Source: Rhizobium cauense (lineage in GTDB: Bacteria; Pseudomonadota; Alphaproteobacteria; Rhizobiales; Rhizobiaceae). From it: a stretch of DNA of 64,000 bases. Under the pieces are notes generated by a model that was not told the DNA's origin, searched no databases, and was given only the letters and a program-made list of their open reading frames with translations. This document shows positions 56,886-64,000 of the stretch, one piece after another. The position numbers and the translations under genes are program-made. Position 1 is the first letter of the stretch, and each line of letters starts with the position of its first letter. The stretch lies in assembly GCF_019511525.1 (NCBI RefSeq), contig NZ_JAEUAT010000002.1, positions 248,001-312,000 on the forward strand. Reading direction: 5' to 3'.

Positions 56886-57014
56886 TTAGTTCTGGGGTTG
56901 CCGTATGCTGGCCTGCAGGGCGTCACCACTCGCGACGGCTCCTGATGACGACATGATCGTGATGCTGAGCACCGAGGCAACCATGACAACAATGACAGCA
57001 ATCATCACCCGCAT
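56886..57014 (-). CDS. tiny membrane protein
   Basis: A 42-residue protein starting MRVMIAVIVVMVASVLSITI, one transmembrane helix or uncleaved signal, then a short polar tail. AAGGAGAG just upstream supports the start. It follows another tiny membrane protein gene after 70 bp on the same strand. Unknown function. Confidence 0.55.
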   Translation of the reverse strand: MRVMIAVIVVMVASVLSITIMSSSGAVASGDALQASIRQPQN

Positions 57015-57084
57015 GTTTCTCTCCTTGAGAATCGTGCGAGGCAAACGCGCGGGGCGACCCTCGGTTCCAGCTGCAGCAGGAGGT

Positions 57085-57240
57085 CTATTGGGTGGGAGTT
57101 GGAATAGGGCGTTCAGGGGCGGGCGCCAAGGGAACGGGTTCGTGCGTTGGCTGCGACTTGTCGATCCAGGCGATGCTGACGATAAGGGCGACGAATAGGC
57201 CGACGAAGAGCGTGCCAACAATGAGGGGGCGGATGGCCAT
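57085..57240 (-). CDS. tiny membrane protein with Pro-rich tail
   Basis: A 51-residue protein: one transmembrane helix (PLIVGTLFVGLFVALIVSIAW) followed by a Pro/Thr-rich periplasmic or cytoplasmic tail with PAPERPIPTPTQ. AGGAGG about 10 nt upstream supports ATG 57240. Paired with the next tiny gene. Unknown function. Confidence 0.55.
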   Translation of the reverse strand: MAIRPLIVGTLFVGLFVALIVSIAWIDKSQPTHEPVPLAPAPERPIPTPTQ

Positions 57241-57320
57241 ACTGGATACGTTCCTCCTGTGTCTGCGGATGAGGATGGACCAGGGCACTCGAGCGTCGCC
57301 TGTGATCCATCCCCACCTGA

Positions 57321-58211
57321 TCAGACCTTCAGATGTAACCTTGCCGCATAGAGAGCAATCGCTGCCGCGTTGGAAACGTTGAGCGACTTGATCTCGCCCG
57401 GCATGTCGAGCCGTGCAAGTGCGCTGACGGTCTCGCGCGTCTTCTGACGTAGCCCCTTGCCCTCGGAGCCCAGCACCAGCGCCACCTTGTCCCCTGAGAA
57501 AGTACCCTCGAGCGGAGCCGGGCCTTCCGAATCAAGACCGATCGTGAAGAAGCCGAGTTTGTGGAGTTCACCAAGCGCGTCGGCGAGATTGGTGATCTGG
57601 ATATAGGGGATCAGTTCCAGCGCGCCGGAGGCCGATTTCGCGAGTACTCCTGATTCGGTGGGGCTGTGACGCTGGGTGGTGATGACCGCCCCGGCGTTGA
57701 AGGCGACGGCCGAACGCATGATGGCGCCGACATTGTGTGGATCGGTCACCTGGTCGAGCACGAGCAGCAGAGGGCTGTCCTTCAGCGCTTCCAGTCGACG
57801 GACGGGCAGGGGCCGTGTTTCCAGCATGACGCCTTGGTGGATCGCGTCCGGGCCAAGGATCTTGTCGATGTCGTGCGGAGCGACGATTTCGACCGGAATG
57901 CCCAGCGAATCGGCCTCGATCTCGAGGCGGGCAAGCGCGTTCTGCGTCACCGACAGCTTGACGTTCTTGCGCTCCCTGTTGTCGAGGGCCGCACGAACCG
58001 TGTGCAAGCCGTAGAGGTAGACCTGTTCGGGTGCGAGTGTGGGAGGCTTCCAGTCCTCGGCGCCGCGTCGGCGCTTCTGCGGTGGTGGCGTCGGAATCTC
58101 GCCACGTTCGCGCTTGCTGTCGCGATGCGCGCGGCGCAGGGTTGCGTAATGCGTATCCTTGGCGGACTTGTCGCTGGTGGGCTTGCCACCGGATTTGTTG
58201 TCTTTGCTCAT
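57321..58211 (-). CDS. rlmB: 23S rRNA (guanosine-2'-O-)-methyltransferase RlmB
   Basis: A 296-residue SpoU/TrmH-family methyltransferase for Gm2251 of 23S rRNA. A basic disordered N-terminus (1-60) is followed by a substrate-binding domain (YLYGLHTVRAAL) and the SPOUT domain: LVLDQVTDPHNVGAIMRSA, ALVLGSEGKGLRQKTRE and IKSLNVSNAAAIALY. The basic extension is longer than in E. coli. tRNA-Tyr diverges upstream. Confidence 0.94.
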   Translation of the reverse strand: MSKDNKSGGKPTSDKSAKDTHYATLRRAHRDSKRERGEIPTPPPQKRRRGAEDWKPPTLAPEQVYLYGLHTVRAALDNRERKNVKLSVTQNALARLEIEADSLGIPVEIVAPHDIDKILGPDAIHQGVMLETRPLPVRRLEALKDSPLLLVLDQVTDPHNVGAIMRSAVAFNAGAVITTQRHSPTESGVLAKSASGALELIPYIQITNLADALGELHKLGFFTIGLDSEGPAPLEGTFSGDKVALVLGSEGKGLRQKTRETVSALARLDMPGEIKSLNVSNAAAIALYAARLHLKV

Positions 58212-58313
58212 GCGGCTTTATAGCGAGGGTGCTTCCTCACGCATAGGATTTCTTTCAGGAGCCCGGCTTTCCACGGTCGATGAAATTTTTCACATTTTTT
58301 CCATCGTCATCGT

Positions 58314-58343
58314 GTTGACATGCGGAAATCGTCCGGTCATATA
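58314..58343 (+). promoter_or_regulatory. promoter of the tRNA-Tyr / tRNA-Gly unit
   Basis: TTGACA (58315-58320), 17 bp, CATATA (58338-58343), or GTTGAC-N17-TCATAT in the rhizobial register, about 72 bp before tRNA-Tyr. Confidence 0.65.
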
Positions 58344-58414
58344 CGCGGCGCAGACCGAGGGGCGGCAACGCTTCGAAGGTCTCGAGCTTGGTCTCACGAT
58401 CCGGACGAAAGACT

Positions 58415-58499
58415 GGAGAGATGCCCGAGTGGTTAAAGGGGACGGACTGTAAATCCGTTGGCTCAGCCTACGTTGGTTCAAATCCAACTCTCTCCACCA
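58415..58499 (+). tRNA. tRNA-Tyr (GTA)
   Basis: An 85-nt tRNA with a long variable arm as in type II tRNAs, acceptor GGAGAGA / TCTCTCC and encoded CCA. The loop CTGTAAA gives anticodon GTA. Confidence 0.97.
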
Positions 58500-58525
58500 T
58501 TCGTCATCGGATCGGATACCACCCC

Positions 58526-58599
58526 GCGGGTATAGCTCAATGGTAGAGCAGCAGCCTTCCAAGCTGAATACGCGGGTTCGATTCCCGCTACCCGCTCCA
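58526..58599 (+). tRNA. tRNA-Gly (TCC)
   Basis: A 74-nt tRNA, acceptor GCGGGTA / TACCCGC, encoded CCA. The loop CTTCCAA gives TCC. It follows tRNA-Tyr after 26 bp and is probably cotranscribed; the pair is conserved ahead of tuf in many bacteria. Confidence 0.97.
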
Positions 58600-58654
58600 A
58601 CTTTCCAGAAATTTTGATGATCGTCTTGCGTGACGTGCTTTGTTGAGGGTTCAA

Positions 58655-59164
58655 TTAACCCCACAAAAGCACAAAAGGCGAGGCCAGCGCGATGATGCCG
58701 GCGATTGTCCATCGCCGCTGTCCATAGACGCTGAGGTCGTCTCTCGACAGCCATGTTCGAACGGCAATGAAGCCGATGGCGATGAGGGCACTGTAGATTA
58801 CGGCGCGCAGCAGGATCGACCAGCCACCTCCGAAGAGGCCAATCGCAATGCCAAAGCCGGTGAGGGCACCCAGAATGCCGTATCCGACGTCGAACATCAG
58901 CGTCGTCGTGGCCGAAAGCGGCGTTAGCATCTTCGGGAAAGCGATCGCGAACGCGGCGGTCAGCAGCCAGATCGCGACGATCGCCTGAAGCGTCGAGGAA
59001 CTGACGATCGATGTCGCCAGCGCGGGAAGGCGCTCGGGCGAAGAGAGGCGCACTATCTGTGCGACCCAGTCGATCGAGGCGGCAAGAATCCACAATATGA
59101 ATGCGCAGGCGGCAAAGATGAGAAAGTTGCCTGCAGAGCGTTTTGCAATTTCCTTCGGTTCCAT
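58655..59164 (-). CDS. membrane protein of unknown function
   Basis: A 169-residue protein with about four hydrophobic helices (about 14-32, 58-76, 82-108, 112-132) and a short terminal helix. No motif recognised. GGAGATGAAG precedes the ATG at 59164. It lies on the minus strand between tRNA-Gly and tuf, interrupting the tRNA-tuf neighbourhood. Confidence 0.7.
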   Translation of the reverse strand: MEPKEIAKRSAGNFLIFAACAFILWILAASIDWVAQIVRLSSPERLPALATSIVSSSTLQAIVAIWLLTAAFAIAFPKMLTPLSATTTLMFDVGYGILGALTGFGIAIGLFGGGWSILLRAVIYSALIAIGFIAVRTWLSRDDLSVYGQRRWTIAGIIALASPFVLLWG

Positions 59165-59343
59165 TGCTTCATCTCCAAGTGCTTCCGTGTGAGAGCAACA
59201 AACGAAGTAGTATCATATCCTTGGCCTGTCGTGCGCCCGTTGGTCGCGAATATATCGTTGCTGCCATCTACGGTCGATATTGCCGATCGGGCACTTCCTT
59301 CCCATATGCGCCCGCAGGCAAGGAATACCGTCCGCAATTAGGT

Positions 59344-59371
59344 CTTGCGCAATTTCCCCGAAAGCCTTAAA
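59344..59371 (+). promoter_or_regulatory. promoter of tuf
   Basis: CTTGCG, 16 bp, CTTAAA, 58 bp before the tuf start. The boxes and spacing equal those ahead of tRNA-Trp except for one base. Confidence 0.55.
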
Positions 59372-59428
59372 CGGCGGCACTAAACCGGTTCGCCGGGGTC
59401 ATCCATTTCGTTCACAGGAAGCATTCAA

Positions 59429-60604
<1,176 letters not shown>

Positions 60605-60624
60605 TCTTCGGATTATCCGGATTT

Positions 60625-60659
60625 AAGAAGCCCCGCTGGAAACAGCGGGGCTTTTCTTT
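60625..60659 (+). terminator. terminator of tuf
   Basis: AAGCCCCGCTG / CAGCGGGGCTT stem, GAAA loop, T-rich end, about 20 bp after tuf. Confidence 0.9.
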
Positions 60660-60771
60660 GCGCACTTTTGATGCTGTGTCGCCGAGCGGTGACAGCGCTG
60701 TGTTCTTGGTGGACTTGCGCTTGGTTGCAAAGCCTTTATCTATCGCTCCGGTTTCATATGCGGAGGACATC

Positions 60772-61665
60772 ATGAAAAAGCGTATTCTCTTCACGGGCGG
60801 TTCGGGCAAAGCAGGACGCCATACGGTGCCGTGGCTGGTCAACGCCGGCTACGAGGTTCACAACGTTGATCTGGTGCCCCTTGATAGCCCAGGTGTGACG
60901 AACCTGATCGCCGATATCACTGACAGCGGTCAGATCTTCAATGCGCTTTCGATGCACAGGGACTTTCCCGATCTCGATGCGGGCAGAGGCGTCCAGCCCT
61001 TTGATGCCGTTGTGCATTTTGCCGCCATCCCGCGCATTCTTATCAAGCCTGACAACGAGACCTTCCGCATCAACACGATGGGCACCTACAACGTCATAGA
61101 GGCGGCCGTGAAGCTCGGCATCCGCAAGATCATCGTCGCCTCCAGTGAGACGACATACGGTGTCTGCTTCGCGGAAGGTCATCGTGACTTCCATCACTTT
61201 CCGCTGGAAGAGGACTACGACGTCAACCCAATGGATTCCTACGGTCTCTCCAAGGTCGTGAACGAGAAGACGGCGCGCGCCTTTGCAGAGCGGTCAGGTT
61301 TCGACATTTACGCGCTGCGCATCGGCAACGTCATCGAGCCGCACGAATACGAGAGGTTCCCGACCTACTTCGCCAATCCTGAAATGCGCAAGCGAATCGC
61401 GTGGAGCTATATCGATGCCCGCGACCTGGGGCAGATCTGCCATCTCTGCATCGAGAAGGATGGCTTGGGGTACCAGGTTTTCAACGCGGCGAACAATACC
61501 GTGTCAGCCAATACGCCTTCGAGGGAACTTGCCAAGCGATTCTATCCGGATGTGCCGTTCACGCGCGAAATCGGGGAGTACGAGGGACTTCTTTCCAATC
61601 GGAAGATCCGCGAAGTCCTCGGTTTCAGGGAGGAACATGACTGGCGCAAATACGTAAACGTCTGA
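60772..61665 (+). CDS. NAD(P)-dependent epimerase/dehydratase (extended SDR)
   Basis: A 297-residue extended SDR. The nucleotide site is ILFTGGSGKAGRHTVPWL (GGxGxxG); catalytic residues are a Ser/Thr in ASSETTYG and Tyr-X3-Lys in MDSYGLSKVVNE. It resembles nucleotide-sugar epimerases or uronate dehydrogenases; substrate unknown. GGAGG upstream supports ATG 60772. It has no partner sugar genes here and lies between tuf and tRNA-Trp, where I would expect tuf to lead directly to tRNA-Trp-secE. Confidence 0.88.
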   Translation: MKKRILFTGGSGKAGRHTVPWLVNAGYEVHNVDLVPLDSPGVTNLIADITDSGQIFNALSMHRDFPDLDAGRGVQPFDAVVHFAAIPRILIKPDNETFRINTMGTYNVIEAAVKLGIRKIIVASSETTYGVCFAEGHRDFHHFPLEEDYDVNPMDSYGLSKVVNEKTARAFAERSGFDIYALRIGNVIEPHEYERFPTYFANPEMRKRIAWSYIDARDLGQICHLCIEKDGLGYQVFNAANNTVSANTPSRELAKRFYPDVPFTREIGEYEGLLSNRKIREVLGFREEHDWRKYVNV

Positions 61666-61712
61666 TCCTGCGCCTCGGTGGCGATGCAGGATTGGAAAAA
61701 TAGAAAAACGCA

Positions 61713-61740
61713 CTTGCCAATCCTGCGCTGCCGCCTTAAA
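61713..61740 (+). promoter_or_regulatory. promoter of tRNA-Trp (and perhaps secE-nusG)
   Basis: CTTGCC, 16 bp, CTTAAA, 64 bp before tRNA-Trp. It closely matches the tuf promoter. Confidence 0.55.
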
Positions 61741-61804
61741 GGAGCGCCATGCTTGCAATCACGCTTCGTGGCCGATCGGTCAAGAAGCTGAATGTAAAGC
61801 GTAA

Positions 61805-61880
<76 letters not shown>

Positions 61881-62059
61881 TCTTTCTTGAACGAGCGGCG
61901 CGGATATCTCGCAGCGGTTCGGGCGGAAGGGCTAATTTCGTTAAACTTCGGTTTCCCTCTTGTGAAATTGGGAATCGGTGTTTATGTAGGGTTCAACAGA
62001 CACGCGGTGCGTGGGGCTGATATGTTCAGCTTTACGCGCCGTAATTGCGTGGGCAGTCG

Positions 62060-62260
62060 ATGGCATCCAAATCCAATCCGTTTGCGTTTCTACAGCAGGT
62101 TCGCTCCGAGACGTCGAAAGTTACCTGGCCGTCGCGCCGCGAGACGATGATCTCGACGGTCATGGTGCTTGTAATGGTGATCTTTGCCGCGCTGTTCTTT
62201 TTTGCCGCTGACCAGCTCATTGGCTGGCTTCTGAGCTACGTGCTCAACGTCGGCAATTGA
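62060..62260 (+). CDS. secE: preprotein translocase subunit SecE
   Basis: A 66-residue single-helix subunit of SecYEG. The amphipathic segment FLQQVRSETSKVTWPSRRET is diagnostic, followed by one transmembrane helix. The ATG at 62060 is the family start; a TTG at 62045 is upstream in frame. nusG begins 17 bp after. Confidence 0.95.
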   Translation: MASKSNPFAFLQQVRSETSKVTWPSRRETMISTVMVLVMVIFAALFFFAADQLIGWLLSYVLNVGN

Positions 62261-62277
62261 TCGGGTGGAGTGGTAAC

Positions 62278-62808
62278 ATGGCGGCACGTTGGTACATCGT
62301 CCACGCGTATTCGAATTTTGAGAAGAAGGTCGCGGAAGACATCGAGAATAAGGCTCGCCAGAAGGGCCTCGAGCATTTGTTCGAAAAGATTCTCGTTCCG
62401 ACCGAAAAGGTGGTTGAGGTGCGTCGCGGCCGCAAGGTCGATTCCGAGCGCAAGTTCTTCCCGGGCTACGTTCTCGTTCGTGCAAACCTGACGGACGAAG
62501 CCTACCACCTGATCAAGAACACGCCGAAGGTCACTGGCTTTCTCGGCTCCGACAACAAGCCCGTTCCGATTCCGGACCATGAGGCCGAGCGTATCCTCGG
62601 TCAGGTTCAGGAAGGTGTCGAGCGGCCGAAGGCTTCCGTTACCTTCGAGATCGGCGAGCAGGTCCGTGTTTCCGATGGTCCGTTCGCTTCGTTCAACGGC
62701 ACGGTTCAGGATGTGGACGAAGAGCGTTCGCGACTGAAGGTTGAGGTGTCGATCTTTGGCCGCGCTACGCCGGTCGAACTGGAATACGCTCAGGTCGAGA
62801 AGGTCTGA
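62278..62808 (+). CDS. nusG: transcription termination/antitermination factor NusG
   Basis: A 176-residue elongation factor. The NGN domain begins ARWYIVHAYSNFEKKVAEDI and includes FFPGYVLVRANL; the C-terminal KOW domain has GEQVRVSDGPFASFNGTVQDVD. It couples RNA polymerase with Rho and ribosomal S10. GGTGGAG precedes the ATG; a start at 62257 would overlap secE. Confidence 0.97.
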   Translation: MAARWYIVHAYSNFEKKVAEDIENKARQKGLEHLFEKILVPTEKVVEVRRGRKVDSERKFFPGYVLVRANLTDEAYHLIKNTPKVTGFLGSDNKPVPIPDHEAERILGQVQEGVERPKASVTFEIGEQVRVSDGPFASFNGTVQDVDEERSRLKVEVSIFGRATPVELEYAQVEKV

Positions 62809-62812
62809 GTCT

Positions 62813-62955
62813 GGAAGTAAGTCGGTGTTGACTTGCTTCCTTGCGGCGAAAGCCGCGAACCGCGTGGAAGGTGAGGGGCCTTAGCCGGGCCCGGGATCCG
62901 AACCACGCAACCGCAGCCGCCGGAGTGATCCGGCATCTTGGTCGGGTAACCGGCC
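62813..62955 (+). promoter_or_regulatory. structured leader of rplKA
   Basis: Four hairpins lie between nusG and rplK. They are: 62813-62840 (11-bp stem with one G-U, loop GGTGTT); 62843-62856 (GCGGC-GAAA-GCCGC); 62919-62934 (GCCGG / CCGGC); and 62940-62955 (GGTCGG-GTAA-CCGGCC) just before the ribosome binding site. Two have GNRA tetraloops. By analogy with E. coli, L1 may repress rplKA by binding here. Folding was done by eye. Confidence 0.5.
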
Positions 62956-62976
62956 ATCAATGAAAGGCAGAGAGAT

Positions 62977-63408
62977 ATGGCTAAGAAAGTTGCAGGCCAG
63001 CTCAAGCTTCAGGTCAAGGCAGGATCGGCGAACCCGTCCCCGCCAATCGGCCCGGCGCTTGGTCAGCGTGGCATTAACATCATGGAATTCTGCAAGGCGT
63101 TCAACGCCGCTACGCAGGAAATGGAAAAGGGTATGCCGATCCCGGTCGTCATCACCTACTACCAGGACAAGTCCTTCACCTTCGCCATGAAGCAGCCGCC
63201 GGTTAGCTACTGGCTGAAGAAGGAAGCGAAGATCACTTCCGGTTCGAAGACGCCTGGCAAGGGTGCCGTCGCCGGCAAGCTCACCAAGGCTCAGATCAAG
63301 ACGATCGCAGAAGCCAAGATGAAGGATCTGAACGCAGCGGATATCGAAGGTGCAATGGCGATGATCGAGGGCTCTGCCCGCGCCATGGGCCTGGAAGTGG
63401 TAGGATAA
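62977..63408 (+). CDS. rplK: 50S ribosomal protein L11
   Basis: A 143-residue protein of the GTPase-associated centre. Family blocks: [34 protein letters not shown] and [14 protein letters not shown]. The C-terminal domain binds the 23S thiostrepton loop. It is followed after 4 bp by rplA. Confidence 0.98.
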   Translation: MAKKVAGQLKLQVKAGSANPSPPIGPALGQRGINIMEFCKAFNAATQEMEKGMPIPVVITYYQDKSFTFAMKQPPVSYWLKKEAKITSGSKTPGKGAVAGKLTKAQIKTIAEAKMKDLNAADIEGAMAMIEGSARAMGLEVVG

Positions 63409-63412
63409 GACC

Positions 63413-64000
63413 ATGGCTGGCAAGCGCACCAAGAAGATCAACGAAGGTGTTGATCCCACAAAGCTCTACGCTCTGAACCTTGCTATCGGCATGGTCAAGG
63501 AACGTGCGGTCGCGAAGTTCGATGAAACCATCGAAGTCGCCATGAACCTCGGCGTTGACCCGCGTCACGCTGACCAGATGGTCCGCGGCGTTGTCAACCT
63601 GCCGAACGGCACCGGCCGCGACGTTCGCGTTGCTGTCTTTGCTCGTGGCGTCAAGGCTGATGAAGCCAAGGCAGCTGGCGCAGATATCGTCGGTGCTGAA
63701 GAGCTCGTTGAAATCGTCCAGGGCGGCAAGATCGATTTCGATCGCTGCATCGCGACTCCGGACATGATGCCGCTCGTCGGTCGCCTCGGTAAGGTTCTCG
63801 GCCCGCGTGGCATGATGCCGAACCCGAAGGTTGGTACGGTTACGATGGACGTCGCTGGTGCCGTCAAGGCATCCAAGGGCGGCGCTGTCGAGTTCCGCGT
63901 CGAAAAGGCTGGTATCGTTCACGCTGGCGTTGGTAAGGCATCCTTCGATGCTAAGGCTCTGGAAGAGAACATCCGTGCCTTCGCTGATGCCGTCATCAAG
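63413..64000 (+). CDS. rplA: 50S ribosomal protein L1, 3' end cut by window
   Basis: The ATG at 63413 opens a frame that runs 196 codons to the last base. [17 protein letters not shown] and [22 protein letters not shown] identify L1, which binds the 23S L1 stalk and represses its own operon in other bacteria. About 35 residues are missing beyond the window. Confidence 0.97.
   Translation, partial: MAGKRTKKINEGVDPTKLYALNLAIGMVKERAVAKFDETIEVAMNLGVDPRHADQMVRGVVNLPNGTGRDVRVAVFARGVKADEAKAAGADIVGAEELVEIVQGGKIDFDRCIATPDMMPLVGRLGKVLGPRGMMPNPKVGTVTMDVAGAVKASKGGAVEFRVEKAGIVHAGVGKASFDAKALEENIRAFADAVIK

Overview
The window reads as a core-chromosome segment of an alphaproteobacterium of the Rhizobiaceae (Rhizobium/Agrobacterium/Sinorhizobium group; the genus cannot be fixed from this sequence alone). 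The evidence is GC-rich coding with strong third-position bias, an LdtR-type regulator with an LdtD/YcbB-like L,D-transpeptidase, an RNase E with a long insertion inside its S1 domain, the glyA-nrdR-ribD-ribE / ribH-nusB order, the plsX-fabH-ihfA-merR run, and promoters of the rhizobial CTTGAC/CTATAT style. I found no insertion sequence, phage, CRISPR array or plasmid replication gene.

Layout. 1-13.3 kb: a truncated membrane adenylate/guanylate cyclase, rnd, a Tat-exported multicopper oxidase, aspS, a SulP transporter between two near-identical terminators, an unknown exported protein, parC, an AHSA1-like protein, an EamA exporter and bpt/ate. 13.3-19 kb: a candidate sRNA locus, an RDD protein, hemB, a small membrane protein, ldtR, a glycosyltransferase and ldtP. 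19.1-25.4 kb: glyA-nrdR-ribD-ribE, and ribH-nusB, with three minus-strand genes between them (cupin, GNAT, small exported protein). 25.4-34.4 kb: hppA, bamE, a CBP3-like chaperone, DUF177, plsX, fabH, ihfA, a MerR regulator, a HAD phosphatase, a zinc-ribbon protein and tRNA-Pro.

34.6-43.8 kb is the most accessory-looking part. Two or three tiny unknown ORFs lie beside tRNA-Pro, followed by a polysaccharide locus. Its minus-strand operon runs Wza-like export lipoprotein, GT4 glycosyltransferase, priming sugar-phosphate transferase, Wzy/O-antigen-ligase-like protein and a small XRE regulator. Divergent to it is a Wzc/GumC-like co-polymerase whose cytoplasmic ATPase domain has lost its Walker A, and convergent to that is a BioF2/CelD-type acyltransferase. 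The gene content resembles rhizobial unipolar-polysaccharide (upp-like) loci, but there is no Wzx flippase in the locus.

43.9-55.1 kb: DUF2842, ctaA/cox15, a NYN-LOTUS protein broken by one frameshift, rne, amiC, mrcA and prfB (with the classical +1 programmed frameshift). 55.2-64 kb: nadK with an exported partner, tRNA-Thr, two tiny membrane proteins, rlmB, tRNA-Tyr, tRNA-Gly, tuf, a sugar epimerase, tRNA-Trp, secE, nusG, a structured leader, rplK and the start of rplA, which runs off the end.

By function the window joins translation and RNA processing (aspS, prfB, rne, rnd, tuf, nusG, rplKA, tRNAs), envelope building (ldtP, mrcA, amiC, bamE, polysaccharide locus, plsX/fabH), cofactors (hemB, rib genes, nadK, ctaA) and DNA functions (parC, nrdR, ihfA). 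Nothing here is clearly a new system. The best leads are the polysaccharide locus with its translationally coupled XRE gene, a perfect 24-bp palindrome in front of a small exported protein, a mutually exclusive hairpin pair suggesting an sRNA near 13.4 kb, and the NYN frameshift.
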